Made by a program: the position numbers and the translations under genes. Below, piece by piece: positions 17,405 to 27,366 of a stretch of 50,325 nt of DNA. The stretch's first letter is position 1. Each line of letters starts with the position of its first letter. The stretch covers positions 1 to 50,325 of the forward strand of contig CATJIO010000099.1 of NCBI GenBank assembly GCA_949740725.1, read 5' to 3'. Below the pieces are notes generated by a model. That model made no database searches and was not told where the DNA came from. It worked only from the letters and a program-made list of their open reading frames with translations. Origin of the DNA: an uncultured Lachnospiraceae bacterium (GTDB lineage: Bacteria > Bacillota > Clostridia > Lachnospirales > Lachnospiraceae).

Positions 17405-19783
17405 TTATTCTATTGGAGTACTTAATCCTTTCTCAATCCGCTCCTTCAGCTTCGAGGAACTGGTTGTCTGTGTATAGGGGAAAAATACCATGGTCGCCCC
17501 CCTCTTTTCCAAATACGCCTTCTTTGCCAGCCACACCGGATCCTCCGCATAATCGCTGCCGGAAAACTGTACATCGAAATGATATCGCCGATACGCCTCA
17601 TCCGTATCCCCGTTATAGGTTGGAAGTTCCACCGCCTCATCCACATAGCGGCAAGAGCGAACCAGCGCAATCCGTTCTTCAAAGGACATATAGGGCATGG
17701 TCTTCTTATTATTCATCACGCTCTCATCCGTCACCACCCCAACGATCAGATAATCGCATTGCTCTTTCGCCCGTTTAAACATATTTAAATGGCCGATGTG
17801 GAATAAGTCAAACACTCCGGCCACATAACCAACAGAATATTTCTTCGGCATTTGCGCCGCTTCTTTTGTCTCCTTTACCGCCGCTTCCGGCAGCTTTCGC
17901 GGATACTCCCTACGGACATCGTAAACACTATAATTCTTCACCCCCAGCTTCTTCAGCTGTTCCATGATTGGCACGCAATTTTTAATGCAGATGATTATCT
18001 TATAGGCGTCGTCTGGCATAGATTCCAGGCATTCCGGTGAAAGGATGGGGATACTTTGCAGCCGCGTCCCCCACCGCTTTGGATTATTATCCAGAATCCC
18101 AGTTACCGGGTAATCTTCGCCAAATTCCTCCAGAAATCGCTCCGCATAAATCCCAGATCCAAATAAGTAGAGCTCCCTTCCCTTAGTCCCCCGGAAAATA
18201 TCCTGAAACACCCGCTCATATTCATTTTCCGAATAATTCATCCGGTAACGGTTTTCATTCATCAGCTTCCAGTCCCGGCGGCGCTGCCGGTGGTATTCCC
18301 CAAGGGCCTTTTCATTGCGCAGCTTCTCATTAAATCGCCAGGAATACAGATGCCACAGCTTCTCATATTCCTTTAAATGGCATCGCTCTAGCAGATCCTC
18401 CTTGGCAATCTTTGCATCCTTCCACACATCCCCCCAGTAAATGGCATCAATGGTCCGAATCAACAGCACATTCGCCGGAAGCTTATCCAGACAATAAGCC
18501 TGGTTGAAAAATACAAACTCTCCATTTATATAGAAGCAATGCTGAGCATTCAGGTTCATATACCCTTTTCGAAAAATCACGCCTAAATTCTCCCGCTCCT
18601 TTTCACTGCCAAAGGCAATCCGCCTCCACTTGTCCCTTCCCGGATCATCCGGCCTCCCCTTTTTCCAATCCGGGTCAAAATGCTCCCAGTCCACCTCCTC
18701 ATAGGGGACTACTTCCGAAGACTTTTTCACTACCGCCCAAAATCGGTCCAGCTCCTGGAGGAAGCGCTCTCCGTCTTCCCTAAGCAGCCTCCGGAAATAC
18801 TCCAAAGCCGGCTCCCCGGTAAGATGGGGCATCCTTAAAACCTCTCCCTCCATATGACACTCCGCCACCTGCAGCCCACGGCGCTGCAGTTCCCGGCTAT
18901 AGTTTACCAAGCGCTGTAGCTTTCCCTGGCCTTCCCGGTACAGAGCCCGCTTCTCCACCATTCCATCCCGGCAAAAGATCGTGGCCAGGCCTTCTTCCCT
19001 TCCATATTGTGTGGAAATCATTACCTGGCGGACATTCGCGAAATCTCCATCCAACGGACATTCAATAAAAAATCCATTTGCCATGGTGTGAAACAAACGA
19101 TTTTGAGCCAAATCCTGGTACAGCCGCTCTTCCTCCAGAAAAATCGTATCCGGACTATTATACTGCGGGGTAAACTGTTCCTCTAGTCTTCCCTCAGGAA
19201 TATCATCTTCCCCGTACAGCGCCTGAGGTCTTGTCCATTCTGGAAAAACCGAGTAAAAACGGCGGCGGCAAAAACCGGCGCTTTCCAGCATTTCTGCCAG
19301 CTCAGCCTTCGAATAAGCCCGGCCCTTAGCGCGCTTCCAGTCTAGTTCCGTCAGTCGAATATAATTCTCAATCCCGTCAAAATTCCGTCCAGAAAAGGGG
19401 TCGCGGTCACCGCAAAAATACCGGATTCCCAGGCGGTTGTGGGCTCCGATTAAAAGACGCCCCCCAGGCGCCAAAAGCTGGCGGACGCCCCGGAGAAGAT
19501 CCAGTGGATCCTGGCTGCGCTCCAGGGCTCCAGCCAGGAAAATGTAATCATAACCATCAGCCCTGAGACCAAGGCTGTTTACGGTTCTTTGCAAAGAAGC
19601 AGAAACGGTAAAGGATGAGAGGGGACAATTGTCCACCTGCAGCCCGCTGTCTGCCATCACTTCCCTCAGCCCCTCCCCGATCTCCTCATCGCCAGAGAGG
19701 AAAAGCCCCCTTGCTCCTTTTACCAATGGATACCACTGGATCAGACCTTTGGGGAGTTCCCGAATAATTGATTCTGCCTGCAT
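17405..19783 (-). CDS. Four-domain protein: methyltransferase-like, kinase-like, Rossmann, cytidylyltransferase
   Basis: A 792-residue fusion. Residues 70-180 resemble a class I SAM methyltransferase (LLAPGGRLLIG, NRLGIRYFCGD) although motif I is degenerate. Residues 255-450 look like a kinase-fold domain (MVEKRALY near its start; GYMNLNAQHCFYINGEFVFF at the usual nucleotide/metal site). Residues 535-625 are the cluster's common Rossmann module (LYLFGSGIYAERF, then DNNPKRWG). Residues 649-785 are a TagD/ECT-like cytidylyltransferase with HIGH at 662-665 and a C-terminal SSSKLKER motif, expected to make a CDP-linked alcohol. It is a clear paralogue of the next gene, which lacks the last domain. 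The start has AAGGAGAG upstream and lies 4 bases after its paralogue. Last gene of the glycan cluster. Confidence 0.75.
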   Translation of the reverse strand: MQAESIIRELPKGLIQWYPLVKGARGLFLSGDEEIGEGLREVMADSGLQVDNCPLSSFTVSASLQRTVNSLGLRADGYDYIFLAGALERSQDPLDLLRGVRQLLAPGGRLLIGAHNRLGIRYFCGDRDPFSGRNFDGIENYIRLTELDWKRAKGRAYSKAELAEMLESAGFCRRRFYSVFPEWTRPQALYGEDDIPEGRLEEQFTPQYNSPDTIFLEEERLYQDLAQNRLFHTMANGFFIECPLDGDFANVRQVMISTQYGREEGLATIFCRDGMVEKRALYREGQGKLQRLVNYSRELQRRGLQVAECHMEGEVLRMPHLTGEPALEYFRRLLREDGERFLQELDRFWAVVKKSSEVVPYEEVDWEHFDPDWKKGRPDDPGRDKWRRIAFGSEKERENLGVIFRKGYMNLNAQHCFYINGEFVFFNQAYCLDKLPANVLLIRTIDAIYWGDVWKDAKIAKEDLLERCHLKEYEKLWHLYSWRFNEKLRNEKALGEYHRQRRRDWKLMNENRYRMNYSENEYERVFQDIFRGTKGRELYLFGSGIYAERFLEEFGEDYPVTGILDNNPKRWGTRLQSIPILSPECLESMPDDAYKIIICIKNCVPIMEQLKKLGVKNYSVYDVRREYPRKLPEAAVKETKEAAQMPKKYSVGYVAGVFDLFHIGHLNMFKRAKEQCDYLIVGVVTDESVMNNKKTMPYMSFEERIALVRSCRYVDEAVELPTYNGDTDEAYRRYHFDVQFSGSDYAEDPVWLAKKAYLEKRGATMVFFPYTQTTSSSKLKERIEKGLSTPIE

Positions 19784-19787
19784 AAAC

Positions 19788-21608
19788 TTATCGCTCTCCT
19801 TTCTGCATTCCTTCTATCCGGTTGGGATCATATACGCTAAAATTCGAAATTTTTTCCCTGCGAAGCTGTTCCACCACTGGCATATAGTCTCTTATACAGA
19901 CGATCACCTTATACTCTTCCTGAGGTAGGTTCTTCAATATACTTGGGTCTAACACTGGCAGTCCCTCTATTTCGGCGCCCCAGCGATTCTCATCATTGTC
20001 CAGATATCCAGTCACTGGGTATCTCCCCCCATAGGTATTTCGGAACCGCTGTGCGTATTTTCCAGAACCAAACAGATATAGCTTACGCCCCTCGGTGCAT
20101 TGGAAAATATCTTCAAAGATCCGATGATACTCTCTCTTCGAGTAATTCATCCACTTCCGGTTCTCGACAATCGTCGCCCCGTCCCGTCTGCCCTTCTGGA
20201 AATAATCAAGCAGATCCTGGTCACCGCGCAGCCGATTTAAAAAGTCCAGGGTGTAATGATCATATAACGCCTTAAATTCCCACAGCCCATACCGCGCAAA
20301 CAGCGCGCTTCTGGGAAGAATCTCATCAAAATGATCATGAAATTTATAGAGGAATTCAATGGTTCTCAGCAGGATTGCCTTTGCCGGCACATTTTCCAGG
20401 TACAGCTCCTGATCATAAAAGACAAATCTTCCATCAAGATAAAAACAATTCAGGGATACCAGATCCAGATATCCCCTCTTTAACATTGCCCCAAGCCCTT
20501 CCCGCTGAGATTGGGAAATCCCTTGTCCGCTCCAGTCTGCCTCCTCCAGGGAAATCTCCTCTGAAGAATGGAGCACAATCGCCCAGAAATCATCAAGCTT
20601 AGACAAAAACATGTCCTTATCCTGTTCAAGCAGACTGCGCAGATAATCTGTCGCCGGAATACCTGACACATAGGGCATAACCAGGGCATCCCCCTTCTGC
20701 TCCATAGGGATCATGCTAACTCCATGTGCAGATAAATAGCGGGAATTATCCAATAGCTGCCACAGCTTATTCTTCCCCTCCGGATACAGGGCGCGTTTTT
20801 CAACCAATCCATCACCGCGGATCATGGTGGCCATAGCGTTTTCCCTTCCCCGCTCTCCGGAAAGGGTCACCTGATTGATTGGCATAAACTCCCCGCCAAG
20901 AGGGCACTCAATGAAAAAACCATTAGCCATGGGATGGAGAAGCTTATTCTCCATCAGCGACGGATACAGCTCCTCCTCAAAAAGAAACACCGTATCCGGA
21001 TGGTTATACTCTGGGAATACCCGGATATCCAGCGCTTCATTCGGCTCATAATCCTCTGCAAGGATGAGCTGGGGATTTTCGATTCTCGGGAATACGGAAT
21101 AAAAACGGCGCTGGAAAAAGCCTGCTGCTTCCAGAAATCCAGTCAGTTCTGCCTTAGAATACGCCCTTCCTTTCATGGCCTTCCGCTCCCACGGCTGCAA
21201 ATGCTTGTAATTCTGTACGCTGTCATAAACATTGCCGCTAAACCCATCCTGATCCCCACAGAAATAGCGGATCCCCAAACGGTTATCCGCTGCCAGAAGA
21301 AGCTTTCCATCCGGTTTTAGCAAATTTTTGATGTTGTTGAACAGCTGGGCCACATCCTGGGCATATTCAATCACATCCACGGCAACAACTATGTCGTAAA
21401 GTCTTTCCTCTATTATATCCTGCGGGCCTTTAACCATCCGGTCAAGGGCAAACTCCTTGACCGATACCCCTTTTTCTTCCAATGCGGCAGCAATCTGCCT
21501 GCTGGCCCCCAGATCACAAACCACACAGGCAGCTTTGCTTCCCTTCTCTATTTCATACCATTGAATGATTGCTTTGGGCAATTCCCCCAGCCGCTGTTCT
21601 GATACCAT
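19788..21608 (-). CDS. Methyltransferase-like, kinase-like and Rossmann domain protein
   Basis: A 606-residue paralogue of the 792-residue neighbour, colinear over its whole length but lacking the cytidylyltransferase. N-terminal half: methyltransferase-like (ELPKAIIQWYEIEKG, LLKPDGKLLLAADNRLGIRYFCGD). Middle: kinase-like (LVEKRALYPEGKNKLW, RGYLDLVSLNCFYLDGRFVFYD). C-terminus: Rossmann module (LYLFGSGKYAQRF, LDNDENRWG). The ATG at 21608 follows GGTGGAAG; a GTG four codons earlier is possible. It begins one base after the preceding glycosyltransferase stops. Substrate is unknown; transfer of a phosphate or methyl group to a glycan is plausible. Confidence 0.7.
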   Translation of the reverse strand: MVSEQRLGELPKAIIQWYEIEKGSKAACVVCDLGASRQIAAALEEKGVSVKEFALDRMVKGPQDIIEERLYDIVVAVDVIEYAQDVAQLFNNIKNLLKPDGKLLLAADNRLGIRYFCGDQDGFSGNVYDSVQNYKHLQPWERKAMKGRAYSKAELTGFLEAAGFFQRRFYSVFPRIENPQLILAEDYEPNEALDIRVFPEYNHPDTVFLFEEELYPSLMENKLLHPMANGFFIECPLGGEFMPINQVTLSGERGRENAMATMIRGDGLVEKRALYPEGKNKLWQLLDNSRYLSAHGVSMIPMEQKGDALVMPYVSGIPATDYLRSLLEQDKDMFLSKLDDFWAIVLHSSEEISLEEADWSGQGISQSQREGLGAMLKRGYLDLVSLNCFYLDGRFVFYDQELYLENVPAKAILLRTIEFLYKFHDHFDEILPRSALFARYGLWEFKALYDHYTLDFLNRLRGDQDLLDYFQKGRRDGATIVENRKWMNYSKREYHRIFEDIFQCTEGRKLYLFGSGKYAQRFRNTYGGRYPVTGYLDNDENRWGAEIEGLPVLDPSILKNLPQEEYKVIVCIRDYMPVVEQLRREKISNFSVYDPNRIEGMQKGER

Positions 21609-21609
21609 G

Positions 21610-23001
21610 TTATCTTCCACCTTTATCTAAATTTTCCCTATCCTTGTCCTGCATAAATAAATTCGTGCTTCGAAATCCATGTAAGGGGAGCTTATAGGTA
21701 GAGATCTGATCCTGTCCAATTCCGCTGTCCATCAGCTGATCCATAATCGCCTGGGGACATCCCCGGTTGGCAATCAGATAATGGGCCTGTGGATATCGCT
21801 TTATGGCTTCCAGAGGTGGCAAAATTTCATATCCTTTATATGAACTTCCCCACTTCTCCCGGTCATTATCACAAACAGCCACAATATTCTCCAGTTGATT
21901 CATTTTCATCAGGCACAACGCGAATTTCGCCGCTTTCCCTGTACAGAACACCACAATCTGCTTTTCGGCGGCCATCCTTCGGATGAAATTCCCATATACA
22001 TCATATTGGGCTTTTGCCTTGATTCCAATATACTCTTCATAGGCTTTGGGATTTTCGGTAAACAGGCGCATCTCAATCCACTTCTCCAGCTGCATCTCCT
22101 CCTGCAGCAAAAGCCCCCTCTCCCGATCCTGCATAATGATCCGGCGAAATTCATCCAGAGTGGATAAAAGCCCTTCATTGGGCTGCTTGTACTCCCGAAA
22201 TGTGGTATAAGGCGCAAGAGCCATCATCACCGTCTCCCTGGCAAAAAAAGCCCATTTCTCCCTGTCGGTGATTTGATCCTCTTCCATCCTTCTTCGAATA
22301 TATCTGCACTCTGCCAGATTAAAATCCGCAAACTTCGGATTGTAGGTAGAAGAGGCTGCATTATCCCGGCGATACCGATACAAAAATCGGTTAAGGAACA
22401 TTCCTCTCCCTAGATGCATATCTGCCCAGTAGCGGAAACCACAGTCCTGAAATGCTGCTCCAGGGCTTTCATTCAGCTGGATATGATTCTTTTTCAAAAA
22501 GGATAACCGGTAAATACCATTCCAGATAAAAATATCCGGAGACTGCTCCCCTTTTAGAAAATAATCGGAAGAAATCACCTGATCCAACGGGCCGCCTAAA
22601 AAATTTTCCAAAAGATACCGCTCTCCTCCTGGCGTCACCATGGTATAAAACCCAGCCTTGGCATAATCCAGATCATGCTCCGTTGCAGCGTGATATAGCG
22701 CCTCATACATATCCGGCTCAATACTGTCGTCTGTCTCCACAATGCCCACATACTCGCCCCTGGCCATTGCGATTCCCAGATTAATCTGATAGCCGTAGCT
22801 TTTTTTATCCGACGGAATCAAGCGGATCCGGCTGTCCTTAACACGGTATTCCGTTAATATTTCATTGGTCCCGTCCGTGGACCCGGCATCAATACATAAT
22901 ATTTCGATATCCCACAATGTCTGGTTTACTACGCTTTCCATACACTCGCGGATATAAGATGCCACATTTAGCGATGGCATAATAATCGAAACCTTTGGCA
23001 T
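21610..23001 (-). CDS. GT2 glycosyltransferase with C-terminal Rossmann module
   Basis: A 463-residue protein. Residues 1-230 are a GT-A glycosyltransferase of family 2 (KVSIIMPSLN, CIDAGSTDGT, and ETDD as the metal-binding DxD-type motif). Residues about 345-440 form the cluster's Rossmann module in a diverged form (IVVFCTGKAAKFAL, CDNDREKWG): the usual GAG is CTG. ATG at 23001 has AGGAGG at six bases; the longer reading would swallow it. It is a cytoplasmic enzyme with no membrane segment. Confidence 0.8.
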   Translation of the reverse strand: MPKVSIIMPSLNVASYIRECMESVVNQTLWDIEILCIDAGSTDGTNEILTEYRVKDSRIRLIPSDKKSYGYQINLGIAMARGEYVGIVETDDSIEPDMYEALYHAATEHDLDYAKAGFYTMVTPGGERYLLENFLGGPLDQVISSDYFLKGEQSPDIFIWNGIYRLSFLKKNHIQLNESPGAAFQDCGFRYWADMHLGRGMFLNRFLYRYRRDNAASSTYNPKFADFNLAECRYIRRRMEEDQITDREKWAFFARETVMMALAPYTTFREYKQPNEGLLSTLDEFRRIIMQDRERGLLLQEEMQLEKWIEMRLFTENPKAYEEYIGIKAKAQYDVYGNFIRRMAAEKQIVVFCTGKAAKFALCLMKMNQLENIVAVCDNDREKWGSSYKGYEILPPLEAIKRYPQAHYLIANRGCPQAIMDQLMDSGIGQDQISTYKLPLHGFRSTNLFMQDKDRENLDKGGR

Positions 23002-23043
23002 GTTATACCTCCTCACATTCCTGGAAATGGATCCTTTCCCCTC

Positions 23044-24264
23044 TTATACGATTGCCGGCGGCCTCCACAGAATCTTCTCCTCCTGGATTCCCTTTCCCGT
23101 CAGTTCCTTCCGTATCTCCTCTGCAAGTTCCTTCTTTTTTACTGCGATGACCAGGTAATCATATTCCACTTCCCCTATTTCCTCTGGGGCAGAGATCGGC
23201 ATAGCCGTCCCGGACTCCCTTTTCCCTTTCTTATCTACCCATAGAACCAGCTGTAACAGCCTCTGCCGGTAAATCTGCTGATAATAGCGCAGCCCTACCG
23301 CTCCTGCGCCGTAGAGGATGATCCGGCTTCCACTTTCTAACTCGGAAAAGGGGAATACGTATCCTCCTATCTGGACGTCTGGGGAAAAGCCCATGAAGTA
23401 AGGGATAGCATAGATCCGGGACAGGATAAACATCTGTAATTGATGCAGAAGGCACTCTCTTTGAGGATGGCCGTTAAATACCCTTTCCAGGGACAAATAC
23501 AGTTTATTCAAATCACCCATGAAATGTTTATTCACTGTCCGCATAATGGAGTCCGGCTTATACCGGTAATCATAAAAATTTTGATGCACCACCCGGATAC
23601 TCTTTGCTTTTAGGATGCATCGAAATAACAAATCCCGATCTTCCGCATAAACAATAGACAAATCAATATCCTGGACAGCCTTTTTCATCAGTTCTGCCCG
23701 GAACATTTTATTGACTAAAAAAGGCAATACGCCATCTTCAAAACGGTTTTCGAAAATAATCATATTGGAAATAAAATATTCCATTGCTTCCTTCGTATCA
23801 TAGACGCCCTCTTGAAAAGAATCCATTCGCATGTGATACATTTCCGGTGCATCTTCACAGCCGCAGCCAGAGGTAAGAATATCGCAAGTTCCCATATGTT
23901 CAACAAAAAAGTCAACCATACGCTCATCAATCCGGTCATCTGCATCCACAAAGCAAATGTATTCCCCTGAGGCGGTGAAAACCCCCTTTTTCCTGGCCCC
24001 AGCTGCGCCAGTATTCTTTTGATGAACAACTTGAATCCGAATATCGCTCTTTGCATAAGCATCACAAACTTCTCCAGAACCATCTGTTGACCCATCATCA
24101 ATAAGCAATATTTCCAGCTTGTCATAAGTCTGATTGATGATCTTATCTAAACAATCTTTCAAATATTTCCCTGGGTTATATACGGGAACAATAATCGAAA
24201 CTAAAGGCTTTGTTTGAATCCAGGAGCGTTTCGTTGCAATCTGTTCAATATTCTTCTGCAGCAT
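23044..24264 (-). CDS. GT2 glycosyltransferase with C-terminal Rossmann module
   Basis: A 406-residue protein. The GT2 domain covers about residues 20-260 (SIIVPVYNPGKYLKDCL, LIDDGSTDGSGE, VDADDRID with the DxD metal motif). Residues about 305-400 carry the Rossmann module (IILYGAGAVGLRYY); its second motif is VDKKG in place of the usual D-N. ATG at 24264 has AGAGG only 3-4 bases upstream, so translation may be weak. Sugar specificity is unknown. Confidence 0.8.
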   Translation of the reverse strand: MLQKNIEQIATKRSWIQTKPLVSIIVPVYNPGKYLKDCLDKIINQTYDKLEILLIDDGSTDGSGEVCDAYAKSDIRIQVVHQKNTGAAGARKKGVFTASGEYICFVDADDRIDERMVDFFVEHMGTCDILTSGCGCEDAPEMYHMRMDSFQEGVYDTKEAMEYFISNMIIFENRFEDGVLPFLVNKMFRAELMKKAVQDIDLSIVYAEDRDLLFRCILKAKSIRVVHQNFYDYRYKPDSIMRTVNKHFMGDLNKLYLSLERVFNGHPQRECLLHQLQMFILSRIYAIPYFMGFSPDVQIGGYVFPFSELESGSRIILYGAGAVGLRYYQQIYRQRLLQLVLWVDKKGKRESGTAMPISAPEEIGEVEYDYLVIAVKKKELAEEIRKELTGKGIQEEKILWRPPAIV

Positions 24265-24332
24265 TTTCCTCTAAAATCCCCTTTCTCCGTCAATGTTTTC
24301 CGCCTCAGCCTTCGCTTTTTGCTTTCTCCACA

Positions 24333-25667
24333 TCAAATAACTTCCCGAATCACTTCATCCGTTCTAAAAATATTTCGAAAACCGTGCTTTTCCAAAATCC
24401 TGTATAGCTCATATTGGCTCCATTCTGTCACTGCAATCACCACTGCGCTTGTATCCGCAAAAAGAGCCGCGTCCTGTACTTCCATAACCGGGATCTCCAT
24501 ACAGACAGGCTCTTGAGCCTTAAGACTGGTCACAAGGAAAGCGTCTACCTGCCCGTCCCGCTCCAAAATCCCTTTTGCCAGACGTTTGCCTACCTGTCCA
24601 GCGCCATAAACAAACACTTTAGAATAGGCGGTTAACTGCGCAAAAAAAGCGTCCCTGTAAACTTCTCTATTTTTTATCTTGCAGGCTGCCAATCTTGCAT
24701 CCCAGACAACGCGGGCGGTTTTCTTGAAAAAGGCATCCATGTCTCTCCCTATATCGCCTATCTGATCCCAAACCGAAGGAACAAATGCTGACTCGGTAAT
24801 CCAGCCCTTCTCCCTATCTTCCCGCAGCAGTTGTTCCAGCCTAACTAACAAGGCATACTGAAACTGCACTCCAACGCGATAATAATGATTCAGGAAGTCA
24901 CCATATTTGGATGCGGCAAAATGCTCTCGCAATCGAATATCTTTGTCCAGGGCATCCCCCAATTTTTCTTCTGCCCATTGATATTCATCAAACACGCAAA
25001 ACAGCTTTGATGGGTTATTCATGGAAGAATTTGGATTATCTCTGCGATAATGAAGTAATGGGTCATGGATAATGTATACTTTCTCCGCATAAAGCCATAC
25101 CTGCAGCGCAAAAGAAATATCTTGATAGGAAGCTCCGGGAGTTTCGTGAAATCGGATCTTGTGTTTACAAAGAAATGAACGCTTATACAGGCATGACCAG
25201 ATTGTATCCGGAAGGTTTAACAGTTCAGGGCAAACGTGGCTGTTCAGTAATTCTCCTGTAGGATAATTACCTACCCGATTCGAAAATGCATCCTTTCCCT
25301 CCCAATAGTTGTAATAATTCCCTTTCACCACATCTGCCCCTTGCGCTGACGCTGCTTCATATAATTTTTGCAGCATATCTGGTTCTGCAAAATCATCGCT
25401 TTCCAGGATAGCAAGATAATTTCCCGTCGCCCGGCCCATGGCAACATTCATACTATTCCCATAGCCAGTGTTTTTTTTATGAATTACGGTCAATCTACGG
25501 TCAGATGCCGCGTATCGATCCAGGATTGCGCCACTTTGGTCAGTAGAACCGTCATCGACACAAATGATCTCTATATCGTTAAAAGATTGACTAATTAAAC
25601 TGTCCAGACATTGCTCCAGATAATTCTCCACATTGCAAACCGGAACTAAGACGGAAATTTCTGGCAT
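24333..25667 (-). CDS. GT2 glycosyltransferase with C-terminal Rossmann module
   Basis: A 444-residue protein. The N-terminal GT2 domain shows ISVLVPVCNVENYLEQCLDS, CVDDGSTDQSG and LESDDFAEP. The C-terminal module begins VFVYGAGQVGKRLA; its second motif is poorly kept (VTSLKAQ replaces the D-N stretch). ATG at 25667 has AAGGTG upstream; a GTG three codons earlier is an alternative. Closely similar in its first 110 residues to the two GT2 genes downstream, suggesting duplication within the cluster. Confidence 0.8.
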   Translation of the reverse strand: MPEISVLVPVCNVENYLEQCLDSLISQSFNDIEIICVDDGSTDQSGAILDRYAASDRRLTVIHKKNTGYGNSMNVAMGRATGNYLAILESDDFAEPDMLQKLYEAASAQGADVVKGNYYNYWEGKDAFSNRVGNYPTGELLNSHVCPELLNLPDTIWSCLYKRSFLCKHKIRFHETPGASYQDISFALQVWLYAEKVYIIHDPLLHYRRDNPNSSMNNPSKLFCVFDEYQWAEEKLGDALDKDIRLREHFAASKYGDFLNHYYRVGVQFQYALLVRLEQLLREDREKGWITESAFVPSVWDQIGDIGRDMDAFFKKTARVVWDARLAACKIKNREVYRDAFFAQLTAYSKVFVYGAGQVGKRLAKGILERDGQVDAFLVTSLKAQEPVCMEIPVMEVQDAALFADTSAVVIAVTEWSQYELYRILEKHGFRNIFRTDEVIREVI

Positions 25668-25750
25668 CCCTTTCACCTTCCCTTCACCTTCCTTTCCACT
25701 TTACTTTTCCTTTACGTCCACCCCGCAGGTTTATATCGATGAACCCCCAT

Positions 25751-27358
25751 CTATGTGTTTTCAACAATAAATTGAGCCACGCGCTCGCTGGCATGCCCGT
25801 CTTCATGAACCCCATACTTCTCTAAAAATAATTTTACCCTTTTCTTGTATAGCTCTGTATTTAATTCCATGATGTTCCTCTCCAATTCCTGATTTGATTC
25901 AGCAATGGGAAATGGCAGCTCATGATATGGGATAAGCAGTTCATACTCGTTTGAAATATAGTCCTGTAAATCCGTCGCAAATAAAAATACTGGCTTGTTC
26001 ACAAAGGCCGCTTCAAACATTATGCTGGAAAAATCGGATAGCAAAACATCCGACGCCGAGACCAGCTCCTGGCTATCCCCATATTTGCTTGTATCAATAA
26101 CAAATTTTGGCTTTTCTACCTTCTCAAAAGCGGTGGCTACCGATGGATGCAATCGAACGAAAATATACCATTCACCACCAAAGCGCTTCTCCAGAGCCGT
26201 TTTCATCAATTCAAAATCCAATGCAATATTGCGGGATTCATGAACCTTTTTCCCAGACATTTTGTTAAAACGGTAGGTGGGAGCATAAAGGAGCGCTTTT
26301 TTCCTTTCATCCAGCTGGAAATACCGATACACCTTCTTTTTATTTTCTGCCTCGAAAAACAAACCGTCTGAACGAGGCGATCCATATTGCAATATCTCCC
26401 CCTTAAAACCAAAACCGCGCCGGCAAGACTCTGTGTCAAAATCACTTCCCGTGATGATATGGTCAATCAGTCCACTTTCCCTTTCCCATACTTTCATCTT
26501 TTCCGGTTCCGTCCGAAAGGTTGACGCATCCAGGTAAAACCTTTTTAAGGTAACACTCGACCAGTGTTTTGTCTGAAGATAACACTGTCCCACACGTTTA
26601 ATAATATATTCCGGAACTGGCAGATCCAATACCCACGTTCCAGCAGTCTCCATCTCATAAATAAAACGCTTCCAGTTCCCCTGATATATTTTCCTGACGC
26701 CATCAGGAACCTCTGTGTGCAGATCCTCTACCGCCCATACAAGATCTAAGTCCCTCCTCATTTTCAGCAAGGCTTTGGTGATATATTTGCCATGATCTCC
26801 ATAATCTGTATATGCGCTAAAAAATATTTTTTTTCTGTCAATTATCTCTTGCTGGCAACACTGTTTGGCAAAATTAACACGCAGCAAATCAAGAGGCTCA
26901 TCATCACGAAAGCCTTCCCTGAGCCCTTTCCTTCTATTGGCTTCCATAATCAGCAGCACAAAACAGCTCTTTATTCCAAGCCGGTTCAACTGCGCTGTGA
27001 TCGGCTCATAAAAATTAGTACTGGTGATTAAAACGACAAGTTCATTTGGCTCGAATTCCTCTAACAGGCAGGACGCTGAGATTTTCTTTTCACCTGTTTT
27101 TAATCGAAAGGCTTCTGGAATAAACTCATCTATCGAAAAACCTTGTTTTTGTAAATCATTATCAATGATTCCTTCTAGCTTTCCTCTTTCCCCATATCGG
27201 GAAAAGTAGTATCCACAGCTCGCCCCCGCACCGAATAATATAAGCTTTTTCTTAAGACATTCCTGTTCAAAATCTTCCCATGTTTGTTGATCCAAATTCC
27301 CATTTCCGGAAATATGCTTGCCACATTGGATTGCACGATCAATGATATCCATTCTCAT
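25751..27358 (-). CDS. CDP-glycerol glycerophosphotransferase-like protein with N-terminal Rossmann module
   Basis: A 535-residue protein. Residues about 35-135 are the Rossmann module (LILFGAGASCGYYF, IIDNDLQKQG). Residues 165-530 match the TagF/CDP-glycerol glycerophosphotransferase family: LLYAPTYR, RLHPSVA and SDFSSIMFEAAF followed by NKPVFLFATDLQDY. Such enzymes move glycerol-phosphate or another polyol-phosphate from the CDP form to an acceptor. No membrane anchor is seen. AGGAAAGG precedes the ATG. With the two cytidylyltransferases in the cluster it forms a donor-plus-transferase set. Confidence 0.85.
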   Translation of the reverse strand: MRMDIIDRAIQCGKHISGNGNLDQQTWEDFEQECLKKKLILFGAGASCGYYFSRYGERGKLEGIIDNDLQKQGFSIDEFIPEAFRLKTGEKKISASCLLEEFEPNELVVLITSTNFYEPITAQLNRLGIKSCFVLLIMEANRRKGLREGFRDDEPLDLLRVNFAKQCCQQEIIDRKKIFFSAYTDYGDHGKYITKALLKMRRDLDLVWAVEDLHTEVPDGVRKIYQGNWKRFIYEMETAGTWVLDLPVPEYIIKRVGQCYLQTKHWSSVTLKRFYLDASTFRTEPEKMKVWERESGLIDHIITGSDFDTESCRRGFGFKGEILQYGSPRSDGLFFEAENKKKVYRYFQLDERKKALLYAPTYRFNKMSGKKVHESRNIALDFELMKTALEKRFGGEWYIFVRLHPSVATAFEKVEKPKFVIDTSKYGDSQELVSASDVLLSDFSSIMFEAAFVNKPVFLFATDLQDYISNEYELLIPYHELPFPIAESNQELERNIMELNTELYKKRVKLFLEKYGVHEDGHASERVAQFIVENT

Positions 27359-27366
27359 TACCTTTC

